Shown in pieces: positions 9,721 through 18,934 of a DNA stretch of 64,000 nucleotides (positions are counted from its first letter, which is position 1; each line of letters opens with the position of its first letter). The DNA lies in NCBI GenBank assembly GCA_046757925.1, contig JBHHZE010000004.1, forward strand, positions 42,020 to 106,019, given 5' to 3'. The notes beneath the pieces are model-generated. The model had not been told where the DNA came from. It did no database searches and saw only the letters and a list, made by a program, of their open reading frames with translations. This stretch comes from JAZDCZ01 sp046757925 (GTDB lineage Bacteria > Gemmatimonadota > Gemmatimonadetes > Gemmatimonadales > GWC2-71-9). The position numbers and the translations under genes are program-made.

Positions 9721-11988
9721 GTGATTGCACTACCGGCCCGCGGCATCCTCAAGTTCCGAGTACCCATTATCGTCTTTTGGGCGCTTGTAGCAGCCGTCGC
9801 CGGGCCGACTGCATCGCGCGTGCATGAGGTTCTCCAGGTTCAGGGAGAGCCCGTCGTCAAGTCAGAGTCTGCAATGGCGGGCAGGCTCATCCGCGACGCT
9901 TTCCCACAACCGATCTCTAAGTTCCTGGTGGTAACCCTGAGCGGCTCCGCACCGATCGATTCGGCCCCGATGCAGAAGGTGCTGACCTCCTTGGTAGAAA
10001 CTGCCGAGTCTCAACCGTTTATCACGCGCGTGGTGTCCCACCTGAACTCACCCGACTCCAGTCTCGTGAGCCGAGATGGCAAGACTACCTTCTTCCTCTG
10101 CGTGGTTGATGTGGGAGAGGACAATTCCGCAACGGACCGCGTGCTCGATTTTAGGCGCGCGATCCACCGTGCTGCCTCCCGCTCCGATTGGGCTGACCAC
10201 TTTCGAGTGTATGTGACCGGGGAGCCCGCCCTCGATTTCGATGTACGAACAGCGAGCAGAGAAGATACAGCTTCGAGCGAAAGGAAATCCCTGCCGGTTT
10301 CTGCAGCCATCTTGGTGGTGGCGTTTGGTGCGCTGGTTGCTGCAGTCCTCCCACTCCTGATTGGAGTTTTCGCCATCACTTGCGCACTGGCACTAGTGTT
10401 TGTGGCCGCCGCGTTCCATCCGATGTCGGTCTTCGTGCTGACAATAATCTCAATGGTTGGCCTGGCCGTGGGAATCGACTATTCCCTGCTCGTGGTGACG
10501 CGGTTCCGCGAAGAAATGAACCGGGGCCGGAGTCCGAGAGATGCGGCTGAGCGCACCATTGCCACTGCGGGGCGTGCGGTCGTAACAAGCGGTCTGACCG
10601 TGGCCCTCGGCTTCGCCTCGCTCTTGGTCACGCCCATATCGGAGACACGCTCCGTCGGAATCGGCGGACTGTTGGTTGTCACCGTGGCCGTCCTCTTGTC
10701 GGTCACGCTGCTGCCGGCCGCCCTTTCATTCCTTGGACGTGTCATTGACAAGCCCAAGTGGCTGGCGCGGCGGCTTGCCTGGTATCACGCGCCCGCCGCG
10801 TGGGAGCGGTGGGCACGATGGTTGGGACAGCATCCTTGGCGAGCAATCGTCATTGCCGGCACGCTGATCGCTCTCATCACCTGGCCGCTGACGAAAATCA
10901 AGTTCGGCCTGCCGCGATCCCATTGGTTCCCAGCCAATACCGAGTCGGCGGACGGAGTCGATGTGCTGCAGCGCATGGGCGCAAGCGGTGCCATACAACC
11001 CATTCGAATAGTCCTTCGGGCTCCTGACGGGCAAAAAATCGTGGGGGCACGATACATCAGGGGGATCAAGCGGTTATCGGACACTGTTCGGGCGGACGCT
11101 CGGGTGGCTCAGGTGCGCAGCGTGGTGGATGTGGTGCCAAAGATGTCGGCCTTTCGATATACGATGCTGTACAGCAACGTGCAGAAGGCTCGTGAGCGGG
11201 CGCCCGATTTCTACGGTGCCTATCTCTCTGACGACAACGCTACCACGCTCATGGACGTCCTGCTGTCAGATACCACGACGTTGACCACTTCGATGGACGT
11301 CGTTCGGGATATCCGTTCGGTGGTTCGAGCAAACGTAAAGGGACTCGACTCCGTTGAAGTCGGGGTCGGAGGATTTGCCGCTTCGAGCGTCGACCTGCAG
11401 GACGATCTGCTGCGACAATTCCCACTCGTGATCGCCCTGGTGCTGATTACGACCGCCGTTATGCTGTTCATCGCATTCGGATCGATTCTGGTTCCCCTCA
11501 AGGCTGTTGTAATGAACCTTCTTTCGGTGGCCGGAGCTTTTGGGCTGACAGTGCTGGTATTCCAGGAAGGCGTTGGCGCCGAATTCTTCGGGATGGACGG
11601 ACCCACGCAGGCTGTTTACGCGGTCATTCCCGTATTGGTATTCGCCATAGTGTTTGGGCTCAGCATGGACTACGAAGTGTTTCTGTTGGCCCGAATCAAG
11701 GAGGCCTTCGACCGCTGCGGTCGGAACGATCAGGCTACCATGGAAGGCCTGGCCGCAACAGCGTCCGTCATCACCAGCGCTGCCGCCATCATGATAATAG
11801 TGTTTGGCGTATTCAGCTTTGCACGTGTCTTGGGGGCGCAGCTCCTGGGATTCGGCTTGGCCGTAGCAGTGTTCCTGGATGCCACACTGGTTCGCATGGT
11901 GCTTGTGCCTGCGATCATGCACATAGCGGGCGATTGGAACTGGTGGCCCGGGGTACGGAGGGTTCCCGCTGGGGACAAGCGGCCCTGA
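9721..11988 (+). CDS. MMPL-family RND transporter
   Basis: The GTG start at 9721 is preceded by GGGAGG. The 755-residue protein has the MMPL layout: one N-terminal membrane helix, an exported domain, five or six helices, then the same again. Signature segments are VGLAVGIDYSLLVVTRFREE with GRSPRDAAERTIATAGRAV in the first half, and VFGLSMDYEVFLLARIKEAF in the second; the paired Asp-Tyr sites are the proton-relay residues. Family members export lipids, hydrophobic compounds or drugs by proton motive force. No biosynthetic genes adjoin, so the cargo is unknown. Its 3' end overlaps the convergent small gene by 74 bases. Confidence 0.9.
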   Translation: MIALPARGILKFRVPIIVFWALVAAVAGPTASRVHEVLQVQGEPVVKSESAMAGRLIRDAFPQPISKFLVVTLSGSAPIDSAPMQKVLTSLVETAESQPFITRVVSHLNSPDSSLVSRDGKTTFFLCVVDVGEDNSATDRVLDFRRAIHRAASRSDWADHFRVYVTGEPALDFDVRTASREDTASSERKSLPVSAAILVVAFGALVAAVLPLLIGVFAITCALALVFVAAAFHPMSVFVLTIISMVGLAVGIDYSLLVVTRFREEMNRGRSPRDAAERTIATAGRAVVTSGLTVALGFASLLVTPISETRSVGIGGLLVVTVAVLLSVTLLPAALSFLGRVIDKPKWLARRLAWYHAPAAWERWARWLGQHPWRAIVIAGTLIALITWPLTKIKFGLPRSHWFPANTESADGVDVLQRMGASGAIQPIRIVLRAPDGQKIVGARYIRGIKRLSDTVRADARVAQVRSVVDVVPKMSAFRYTMLYSNVQKARERAPDFYGAYLSDDNATTLMDVLLSDTTTLTTSMDVVRDIRSVVRANVKGLDSVEVGVGGFAASSVDLQDDLLRQFPLVIALVLITTAVMLFIAFGSILVPLKAVVMNLLSVAGAFGLTVLVFQEGVGAEFFGMDGPTQAVYAVIPVLVFAIVFGLSMDYEVFLLARIKEAFDRCGRNDQATMEGLAATASVITSAAAIMIIVFGVFSFARVLGAQLLGFGLAVAVFLDATLVRMVLVPAIMHIAGDWNWWPGVRRVPAGDKRP

Positions 11989-12256
11989 CGCCCATTTCCA
12001 GGTATTCACCCCTCAGATCCCAGTGCCAGGCCTCTACTCTCTCCAAGGTGGCGGGATGTTTGAGCGGCTTGTATTGGAGCAACTCGGGAGCCATGCCCAG
12101 CTTTCTGCCAGCCTCGAGCAGTAGGTTGCGGTCGGAAGACACGAGGTGCGCCATAGGTTCGCCCTCATGGGTAAACCGATGTAACCAAATCCCGCCCTCG
12201 AGCGCATGGGTCATACCGTCTCGCCGCCGCCCAAACTCACGCCACAGCACAGTCAA
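11915..12256 (-). CDS. Small protein of unknown function
   Basis: This 113-residue ORF starts with TTG at 12256, overlapping the stop of the pilin-like gene as TTGA, which argues for translational coupling. A later ATG (residue 15) is possible. No signal or membrane segment is seen. The segment MAHLVSSDRNLLLEAGRKLG, followed by a Leu/Glu-rich piece ending DLRGEYL, vaguely recalls small DUF4031-type proteins; I cannot confirm that. The C-terminal 24 residues are encoded opposite the MMPL 3' end and look poorly conserved (basic, Pro/Ser-rich), so the protein may be shorter in relatives. Confidence 0.5.
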   Translation of the reverse strand: MTVLWREFGRRRDGMTHALEGGIWLHRFTHEGEPMAHLVSSDRNLLLEAGRKLGMAPELLQYKPLKHPATLERVEAWHWDLRGEYLEMGVRAACPQREPSVPRATSSNRPLCA

Positions 12257-12645
12257 CTGCAGGCCACCGTGCCCTCAGACGTAGATGTCCCCACGGGTGC
12301 CGCGTCGCCTATGAACACATAACACTTCACCGGAATTACGGTGTGCGTCGCTGTAGCAGACCAGCCTAAGATGGTGGCCTCATTTACTGTAACGCTTACC
12401 TCGGGACTGGTCCTGTAGCCAGCCGCTGCGAGTTTGGCGACTTCGTCGGTGTACGTGGCACGATCGTAGTAGTAGGACTCTTCGTGCATGGCAAACGTTC
12501 GGAGATCGCTTTTCATCGCCGCGACATAGACTCGGTCCTTGAAGCGCCTGAGCTTGGGCACGACGATGGCCGTGAGGAGTCCGATTACCGTGACCACCAC
12601 GACTAGCTCTATGAAGGTGAATCCCTTGCGATCAGACAAGCGCAC
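12253..12645 (-). CDS. Type IV pilin-like protein
   Basis: The 130-residue protein has a prepilin leader MRLSDRKG cut before FTFIELVVVVTVIGLL, with Glu at position 5 after the cleavage site as in true type IV pilins and pseudopilins. The hydrophobic helix is followed by a globular part with MKSDLRTFAMHEESYYYD, common in Gemmatimonadota and Deltaproteobacterial pilins. Two Cys residues (KCYVF and the terminal ACS) may form the C-terminal disulfide. No pilus assembly genes adjoin, so it could be a pilin, a pseudopilin for type II secretion, or an orphan. Confidence 0.88.
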   Translation of the reverse strand: MRLSDRKGFTFIELVVVVTVIGLLTAIVVPKLRRFKDRVYVAAMKSDLRTFAMHEESYYYDRATYTDEVAKLAAAGYRTSPEVSVTVNEATILGWSATATHTVIPVKCYVFIGDAAPVGTSTSEGTVACS

Positions 12646-12692
12646 TACTCCGAAAAAACTCGGCTAAAGCGAATATTGCATATAAAGCCACC

Positions 12693-15446
12693 TCATCGCT
12701 TTGCGTCAAGCCAGTTGTCTCCAACCCCTATATCTACCACCAGCGGCACACTCAGCCGGGCGGCATTCTCCATCTCTGTCCGCACCAAGCCGCACACCGT
12801 GTCGATCTCCTCGATCGGAGCTTCTAGCACGAGTTCGTCGTGCACCTGGAGCAACATGCCCGTCTTCAATCCGGTTCCCCTCAAGGCTCGTGCCAGATTG
12901 ATCATGGCAATCTTGATCAAGTCTGCTGCCGAACCCTGCATTGGAGAGTTCATCGCGGTCCGCTCTCCAAACGCCCTCACGTTGTAGTTGGAATCGTGAA
13001 GTTCGGGAATGTACCGCCGCCGTCCGAAGATCGTTTCAACATATCCGCGGTCCCTGGCCTGGCGGACCGTATCATCCAAGAACGTTCTTACGCCGGAAAA
13101 GCGGTCGAAATAGAGGCGAATAAAATCCTTAGCCTCTTCCTGCGATATGTCCAGCTGTCGTGACAGGGCAAAAGGGCCCTGGCCATAGATTGTGGCGAAG
13201 TTGATCGTCTTGGCCCGTGCTCGCATATCCGGTGTTACATCGCTGACCGAAACGTCGAATATGATGGCCGCTGTCTCTCGATGGATGTCTTCTCCGCTGG
13301 CGAACGCGCTAATGAATTTCGGGTCTTGAGATAAGTGTGCCAGCACGCGCAATTCTATCTGCGAATAATCGGCAACGACGAACCTGCAGCCGGACGCCGG
13401 CACAAAGCATTGACGTATCAACTCGCCCCGCGCGGTCCTTACCGGAATGTTCTGGAGATTCGGATTCGAGGATGACAGACGTCCCGTGGCGGCGCCGGTC
13501 TGATTGAAGCTGGTGTGAACGCGTCGTGTGGCGCGGTTTACACTTTCCGGTAACACGTCGACGTACGTGGATTTCAGCTTGCTCAGTTCGCGGTAGCTGA
13601 GAAGCAGTTGCGGCACCTCGTACCCCATGGCGGCAAGCTGCCCCAGCACGGCGGCGTCCGTTGAAGCACCCGTCTTGGTTTTTCTCATGACCGGTAGCTG
13701 CAACTTTTCGAACAGGATATGGCGGAGTTGTGGAGTACTCTTGATGTTGAACTCCGTACCAGCATGATCGTAGATATCCCGCTCGATTTGTGATAGTTCA
13801 TCTGCGAACTCGCGCGAGAGTTGCGCGAGCCGTTCTACATCGATTGCAATCCCACGCCACTCCATGTCGGCCAATACTTCGATGAGCGGTATTTCTATCG
13901 AGCGCAGTAGGGATCCGGCATTGACTTGATCGATTAGTCGGTCGAAATGCTCCTGGAGCATGAGCGAGGCGTTCACTGTCGCACAAGAGATCGCGGCCGC
14001 CTCGTCCAGCGCGAGTTCCGAAAACGCCCGGACCCGCCCCTTCCCTTTGCCGGCTCGTCGCCTTTGCGGCAATTGGATGTCGAGAAACTCTCGAGCCAAC
14101 GCGTCCAGAGCGTGGGATCGCCGCCCGGGATCGAGGACGAAGCTCTCGAGCATGGAATCCCGGGTTACACCATTGAGCCGGACTCCTGCGTTTCGCAAGG
14201 CAAGGAAGCTTCGCTTTACATCATGCCCCACTTTCGCCACAGTGGCATCCTCCAGCAGCTGGGTCAGCGGCCCCATCTCTGGAGCGTCGAGCTGCGGAAG
14301 GTTCACCCGGGGGTCGCCGACGGAGAGCTCTCCAACCGCGCTCCCGTGTTCGAACGGAAAATACCAGGCCGACCCCTGCGACACGGCGAGCCCCAGTCCC
14401 ACCAAGGATCCTCGAGCGGCTTCTCCATCCGAACAGGCGTCAACGCACACATGGCGGGCTCCACGTAGCGTCTTCACGATCTCGGCCAACTCAGACGGAG
14501 AAGCCACCACCCGGTGTGCGGCCGAAGCCACGGTGGGCTCGGCGCGAGGGGATCCAACCTTCTTGGTCAGTGAATTGAACTCTAGTTCACTGTAGATCCG
14601 AAGAAGCGATGTGCTATCGGGGCTACGAACTTGGAGCCGTTCGGTGTCCAACTCAACCGGCACGTCGCACCGAATGGTTACTAGCTCGCGACTCAGTCGC
14701 GCTTCGGCCTCATGAGCGATCAAGGCTTCGCGAGCACGTTTCCCTTTCACTTCCTCACGGTGTTCAATGATCGCATCCAAATCTCCATAGATCTCGATCA
14801 ACGACCGGGCGGTCTTGTCGCCGATGCCCTTGACGCCTGGGACATTGTCGGACGAATCACCCACCAGGGCGAGGTAATCCACCACACGCTCCGGTGGTAC
14901 ACCCAAACGATCACTGGCGTTTTCCACGCCAATCAGTTCCTCGCTGACGGGAGACGGTCCTCCGCGTCCGGGGTTCAACAACAGCACGTTGCGGGATATC
15001 AGCTGATAGAAGTCCTTGTCTCCAGACACGATGATCGCGCGAAGATTCTGCTCCGTGGCCTTCGCTGCAAGCGTGCCTATTACGTCATCTGCCTCATACC
15101 CATCTACCTCAACCAAAGTGATGTTGAATGCATCTAACAGTGTCTCGACGCGCTCGATCGAACGGTCGAAATCGGCCTGCAACTCATCATCGAGCTTCTG
15201 TCTCGTCGCCTTGTATTCTGGATATTGCTCGGTGCGAAAAGAGGTCCCTGCGTCATGTACCCAAGCTACGTAGCCGGGGTCGTGTCGCTCGAAGAGCCGG
15301 TGAAGGAAGTTCGCCACACCCCAAACCGCCGACGTGTTTTCGCCGCGGCTGGTCCGTAACGGCCGACTGATCATCGCGAAGAATGCGCGGTAGATCAGGG
15401 CATAACCATCTATGAGAAATATCTCGGGCAAATTTTCTGCGGTCAT
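12693..15446 (-). CDS. polA: DNA polymerase I
   Basis: PolA fills gaps and removes RNA primers. ATG 15446 gives 917 residues; a TTG six codons upstream is less likely. The N-terminal 5' nuclease is intact (LIDGYALIYRAFFAM, GYEADDVIGTLA, VSGDKDFYQL). The polymerase motifs are intact: A is VVADYSQIELRVLAHL, B is RAKTINFATIYGQG, C is LLQVHDELVLE. The middle 3'-5' exonuclease domain appears dead: the first acidic pair is replaced (VDACSDG where DxE is expected), the second Asp is lost (KVGHDVKRSFL), and the third motif reads SCATVNASLML. It is upstream of the pilin gene, and its own start lies just downstream of the csp terminator. Confidence 0.95.
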   Translation of the reverse strand: MTAENLPEIFLIDGYALIYRAFFAMISRPLRTSRGENTSAVWGVANFLHRLFERHDPGYVAWVHDAGTSFRTEQYPEYKATRQKLDDELQADFDRSIERVETLLDAFNITLVEVDGYEADDVIGTLAAKATEQNLRAIIVSGDKDFYQLISRNVLLLNPGRGGPSPVSEELIGVENASDRLGVPPERVVDYLALVGDSSDNVPGVKGIGDKTARSLIEIYGDLDAIIEHREEVKGKRAREALIAHEAEARLSRELVTIRCDVPVELDTERLQVRSPDSTSLLRIYSELEFNSLTKKVGSPRAEPTVASAAHRVVASPSELAEIVKTLRGARHVCVDACSDGEAARGSLVGLGLAVSQGSAWYFPFEHGSAVGELSVGDPRVNLPQLDAPEMGPLTQLLEDATVAKVGHDVKRSFLALRNAGVRLNGVTRDSMLESFVLDPGRRSHALDALAREFLDIQLPQRRRAGKGKGRVRAFSELALDEAAAISCATVNASLMLQEHFDRLIDQVNAGSLLRSIEIPLIEVLADMEWRGIAIDVERLAQLSREFADELSQIERDIYDHAGTEFNIKSTPQLRHILFEKLQLPVMRKTKTGASTDAAVLGQLAAMGYEVPQLLLSYRELSKLKSTYVDVLPESVNRATRRVHTSFNQTGAATGRLSSSNPNLQNIPVRTARGELIRQCFVPASGCRFVVADYSQIELRVLAHLSQDPKFISAFASGEDIHRETAAIIFDVSVSDVTPDMRARAKTINFATIYGQGPFALSRQLDISQEEAKDFIRLYFDRFSGVRTFLDDTVRQARDRGYVETIFGRRRYIPELHDSNYNVRAFGERTAMNSPMQGSAADLIKIAMINLARALRGTGLKTGMLLQVHDELVLEAPIEEIDTVCGLVRTEMENAARLSVPLVVDIGVGDNWLDAKR

Positions 15447-15455
15447 GGCCAGATA

Positions 15456-15506
15456 ATAGCGCAAAAAGAACGGCCCCGCCCACCAGAAACTCCTGGAGCG
15501 GGGCCG
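15456..15506 (-). terminator. Rho-independent terminator after the cold-shock gene
   Basis: On the minus strand the arms CGGCCCCGC (15506-15498) and GCGGGGCCG (15479-15471) form a 9-bp GC stem with further pairing CCAG/CTGG inside, followed by TTCTTTTT. This is a textbook intrinsic terminator 20 bases after the csp stop and before polA. Confidence 0.88.
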
Positions 15507-15525
15507 TAACGGTCACATTGATGAG

Positions 15526-15729
15526 CTATAGTTGGACAACCTGGCTCGCACTGAGCCCCTTCTCTCCATCCTTGAGCTCGAACTCCACTTCTTGCCCCTC
15601 GCGTAGAGTCCGGAATCCGTCCGCCTGAATCGCGGAGAAATGAACGAATACGTCCTCCCCCCCCAAAACTTGCTCAATAAACCCATAGCCCTTTGAGTCG
15701 TTGAACCACTTCACCTTCCCACGTGACAT
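15526..15729 (-). CDS. Cold-shock domain protein
   Basis: The 67-residue protein is a single OB-fold cold-shock domain with both RNA-binding motifs: GKVKWFNDSKGYGFI (RNP1) and DVFVHFSAI (RNP2). ATG 15729 is chosen because AGGAGGG lies five bases upstream. It binds single-stranded RNA or DNA and acts as an RNA chaperone. It is monocistronic, with its own promoter and terminator. The roughly 57-base leader is shorter than the E. coli cspA leader, so strong cold-induced leader control is not obvious. Confidence 0.95.
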   Translation of the reverse strand: MSRGKVKWFNDSKGYGFIEQVLGGEDVFVHFSAIQADGFRTLREGQEVEFELKDGEKGLSASQVVQL

Positions 15730-15792
15730 TTGCCCTCCTGCGATCATTGGATTGATAGACCCGGATCAGCCCACAACCAGCCCAACGTTCTC

Positions 15793-15822
15793 ATTTTGCT
15801 GCATCGAGTGGGGAGCTGTCAA
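15793..15822 (-). promoter_or_regulatory. Putative promoter of the cold-shock gene
   Basis: On the minus strand a consensus TTGACA (15822-15817) is followed after 18 bases by CAAAAT (15798-15793). It overlaps the last codons of the upstream polyprenol kinase-like gene. Confidence 0.5.
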
Positions 15823-16364
15823 GTCAAAAGCCAGATTGCTAGGGCGACCGCCGGAGCGATGATCAAGTTGTCGTCCAGAATACCCGACCAGCGCTCAAAA
15901 ACCGCGGCCGCGACGGCCGCGAGAATGACAGCGATCCAGGGCAATCCGAGGCACACCAGCACGAGCGCTGCGACCAGTGCGCCTGCCGCCGACCCCCTCC
16001 AAGTCTTCTTGCCCGGGATGCCTCCCATTGTACCAATCAACGAAGCTGCCGGATCAGCGGTGGCCGCGACGAGAACTCCAGCTGCCGGCGCGGGCGGTGG
16101 AAACCACGCCGCAAGTGCGTAGCCCAACATGAGCCAGCTCGCGCCACTCAACCGGCGCATCTCGGTTTCCCGAAAAACGGGAACCAGGCGTTGCAATGAC
16201 CTACCGATGTTGGGGCTCGCAACCCGGGCGGTGTCGAGAGTCAGCGAGATTAGGGCCAGGGTGACCAGCAGCCAGCGGAGAACCGTCCATGATCCGAGCG
16301 GCACAGCCAACATCAACAACGCAGTACTAACGTGGATCAGCCGCCGAATTCCAGGTTCCTTCAA
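15819..16364 (-). CDS. Diacylglycerol/polyprenol kinase-family membrane protein
   Basis: The 181-residue protein has about six hydrophobic helices. Family motifs are RRLIHVSTALL near the start, RETEMRRLSGASW in the middle, ADPAASLIGTMGG with GKKTWRGSAAG, and SGILDDNLIIAPA at the end, matching the dolichol/phytol kinase (SEC59/VTE5/Dgk1) superfamily that uses CTP. The lipid substrate cannot be told. TTG 16364 overlaps the stop of the lytic transglycosylase gene as TTGA, so translation is probably coupled. Confidence 0.82.
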   Translation of the reverse strand: MKEPGIRRLIHVSTALLMLAVPLGSWTVLRWLLVTLALISLTLDTARVASPNIGRSLQRLVPVFRETEMRRLSGASWLMLGYALAAWFPPPAPAAGVLVAATADPAASLIGTMGGIPGKKTWRGSAAGALVAALVLVCLGLPWIAVILAAVAAAVFERWSGILDDNLIIAPAVALAIWLLT

Positions 16365-18589
16365 GGAGAGTCGTCGACCTCAGCCCGAACGGGCGGGTAG
16401 AGCGCCCGGTAGAGTTCGGCGTTACGCATAACCGTCTTGAGATAGCCCCGCGTTTCCACATAGCTGACGGCCTCAACAAACCGCACCGGGTCTTCGGCAC
16501 CGGCACGCCTCAGCCACCTCCGCACGGGAGTGCCGCCCGCATTGTAGGCAGCCAGGGCCGGAGCTACTGCACCATCATAGTGCCTCAGCAAAGCTGCAAA
16601 GTGAGCCACGCCAAGATGGAGGTTGGCGTCAGCCACGAGCAGCAGTCTCCGATCCCACCTGACGGAAAGGCCTCGGGCCACCTGCCGTCCCGTAACAGGC
16701 ATGAGCTGCATCAGTCCGTTGGCTCCAGCTCGCGAGACCGCACTGGCCTTGAAAGACGATTCCTGACGGATCAGTCCGGCCAGCAGGTACGGATCGACGT
16801 CGAACTTGCGCGCCTCCGCTTCAATGACTTCCCGCATCGGCCACGGGAAAATGACTCGCAGGACGCGAGGATGATTGAGCGTGTACGCCTGCGCCGCACG
16901 CCAGCCAAGCCTAACCCCTTCGGTCGTACGGCCCCGCTCGATTAGCCCCTCTGCCAGATCTAGTAGCTCGTTTGCCGCTCGTGGCCGAGGCTCCATCAGG
17001 AACGCTATCAAGAGTTCTGCCTCTTCCTCGAAGAAAAGGTCCTCGAGAACGTCCAAAGTCGTCAGCGCCTCCATGGCAGACCGTGTCAGTGGAGGCTGTC
17101 CCGCCTGTTCAACCGTCAAGGGCGGTAACCCGGCTGCCGCACGTGCAATCGTTCCGTAATAACCGATCGAGTCGCGGCGCGCCAACACCGCCCAGAGACC
17201 ACGGGCTTCAACGCTGTCCCCAGCAGCGGCCAACAACTCACCCATGCGATATTGTGCCGCGTTTCTTTCCACTCCGGACCTCGTGACCTCGAGCTGGTAC
17301 CAATCGAGGGCAGCCGCGGTGTCGGCCGAAGCTAGCGCATGCCGGGCCAGGTCAATGCGTGCCCGGGATGCAAGAGTGGAACGCGGCCAGCGCTCCGAGA
17401 TCGCCGCGTACAGACGGTAACCCTCGTCGAGTCGGTTGGCCCGAATTCGGCGTTTCGCAACCAGATAGAGTGCCTCGGGGGCTCGCGGGTGCGTCGGGTT
17501 ATCTTGTGCAAATCTTTCCAGCGTCGCGATGCCGGCGCTCACGCGCCCCAGCCGCAGTTCGAGCCGACCCTTACGAAACGCCGCCGTCAGGGCTGTGCTG
17601 CCACCCAACTCGGCGGCATTCGCATATGCCCTGAGAGCTCGAACACGCTGTCCGCTGTGGGACAGCAGATCAGCCCATAAGAGCAAGGCATCAGCGTTTG
17701 GCGGACCGATCTCGACGGCCTTCGCCGCCCAGCGTACTGCGGAGCGGGCACCATGCAGCCTCTGGGTCGCGCGCGCAAGCGTGAGGAAGTCACGCTGCTT
17801 CTTTGGCGGTAGGCGAGACGAAAAAGCAATCGCTTGGCCTACCCGAGCCGCATCCCGGTCGCCCAACGCACCGTAGGTCAAGGTTCTAGCTTGGGTGGTA
17901 TCACCACTCGCAAGGGCCAGGGCGGCGGCCCTCACCGGCAACCGCGCCGCCATCAATGCCTCGGTGGCGCCAGCCGTGTCCGAGGCCGCCAACCGGAGCT
18001 CTGCCACTGCCCGCGAGGCCAGGACTCGCGCCGGGTCTGGCACAACCTCCAAGAGGGAAAACGCACGGACCGTGTCCGCTAATGTTCGTGCCAGTCGTAT
18101 GGAGATCCAATCTGCCACCTCGGGTAGCAGGACCGACGCGATCTGATACTCGGTGTGAGCGGATTCACGGTGGCCCGCTTGTTCGAAGGCGGCACCCGCC
18201 CGTGCTGCGAAAACACCTCGCTCGCGCTTCCGAGAGACCGCTGCCGCTGCGGCAAAGTGAGCAGCGGCACTGTCAAACCTCCCCAGCCTATATTGAATCT
18301 CGCCCCAAATACCCGCCCACTGAACATCCCACTCGTTGGTCACACGATGTTTATGAATGAGAGCAGCGGCGCGCTTGGGTCTGCCCAAAAGCAACTCGAG
18401 ACGTGCCGCCCTATAGACGATCCCAGGATCGGTCGAGGGTTCCCCCAGCTTGGCTTCGACTTCCACGGCCTCATGCCACACCGCCGTCGGTCTGGGCGAG
18501 CTGCTCGCGCCCTGACCGAGCACCGAGCGCGGGGCCAGTGTTACCACCGTACTGATCAGTACTACGGCACGGAACGTAGTCTTATCCAC
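16361..18589 (-). CDS. Slt-type lytic transglycosylase with helical repeats
   Basis: The 742-residue protein starts with GTG 18589, preceded by AAGGGA; a signal peptide ends near residue 25 (SVLGQG). A long TPR-like superhelix fills residues 40-570, as in Slt70. The C-terminal SLT domain has the catalytic Glu in RQESSFKASAVS, then GANGLMQLMP, AYNAGG and YVETRGYLKTV. It would cleave peptidoglycan between MurNAc and GlcNAc with anhydro product formation in the periplasm. The downstream polyprenol kinase-like gene overlaps by four bases. Confidence 0.9.
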   Translation of the reverse strand: MDKTTFRAVVLISTVVTLAPRSVLGQGASSSPRPTAVWHEAVEVEAKLGEPSTDPGIVYRAARLELLLGRPKRAAALIHKHRVTNEWDVQWAGIWGEIQYRLGRFDSAAAHFAAAAAVSRKRERGVFAARAGAAFEQAGHRESAHTEYQIASVLLPEVADWISIRLARTLADTVRAFSLLEVVPDPARVLASRAVAELRLAASDTAGATEALMAARLPVRAAALALASGDTTQARTLTYGALGDRDAARVGQAIAFSSRLPPKKQRDFLTLARATQRLHGARSAVRWAAKAVEIGPPNADALLLWADLLSHSGQRVRALRAYANAAELGGSTALTAAFRKGRLELRLGRVSAGIATLERFAQDNPTHPRAPEALYLVAKRRIRANRLDEGYRLYAAISERWPRSTLASRARIDLARHALASADTAAALDWYQLEVTRSGVERNAAQYRMGELLAAAGDSVEARGLWAVLARRDSIGYYGTIARAAAGLPPLTVEQAGQPPLTRSAMEALTTLDVLEDLFFEEEAELLIAFLMEPRPRAANELLDLAEGLIERGRTTEGVRLGWRAAQAYTLNHPRVLRVIFPWPMREVIEAEARKFDVDPYLLAGLIRQESSFKASAVSRAGANGLMQLMPVTGRQVARGLSVRWDRRLLLVADANLHLGVAHFAALLRHYDGAVAPALAAYNAGGTPVRRWLRRAGAEDPVRFVEAVSYVETRGYLKTVMRNAELYRALYPPVRAEVDDSP

Positions 18590-18934
18590 AATCCCTTCAT
18601 TCCCGGCGCTTGATCTGACGGCACAACAAATCCCAACCAACTCCTCCCTCACCAAACAAGCACTCCCGCCGGGGACTTCGTTCCCCGAGCCCCTGAGGCC
18701 GGTTGCGGCAGAACGCTTTACGCCAGACGTGTAAAGCCCAGAGTTGCATTAACTTATGACAGTTTTCATGCGACGTGGCCGCCAACCGGTCGCAACACAC
18801 CCAGGCTGCAATAACTGTTGCAATTGTCGGACCGCCGCGCCAACAGCTCTCACATCGACCCATGTAAGATGGCAGAGGGCTCATGTGAAGCTGACTTGCA
18901 GTCGTTCAGGCACGGTTGTTACTTTCGCGCTCCA
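18590..18934. other. Intergenic region with a small hairpin
   Basis: No convincing gene is present between the divergent lytic transglycosylase and kinase genes. The only structure noted is CGGGGA-CTTCGT-TCCCCG (18670-18687), a 6-bp stem with a UUCG-containing loop and no following T-run. Promoters for both flanking genes must lie here, but no strong -35/-10 pair stands out. Confidence 0.5.

Noticed and set aside
18597..18884. Minus-strand ORF of 95 codons upstream of the transglycosylase
   Set aside because: Cys/Trp/Arg-rich with no pattern of a folded protein, and it overlaps the likely promoter region.
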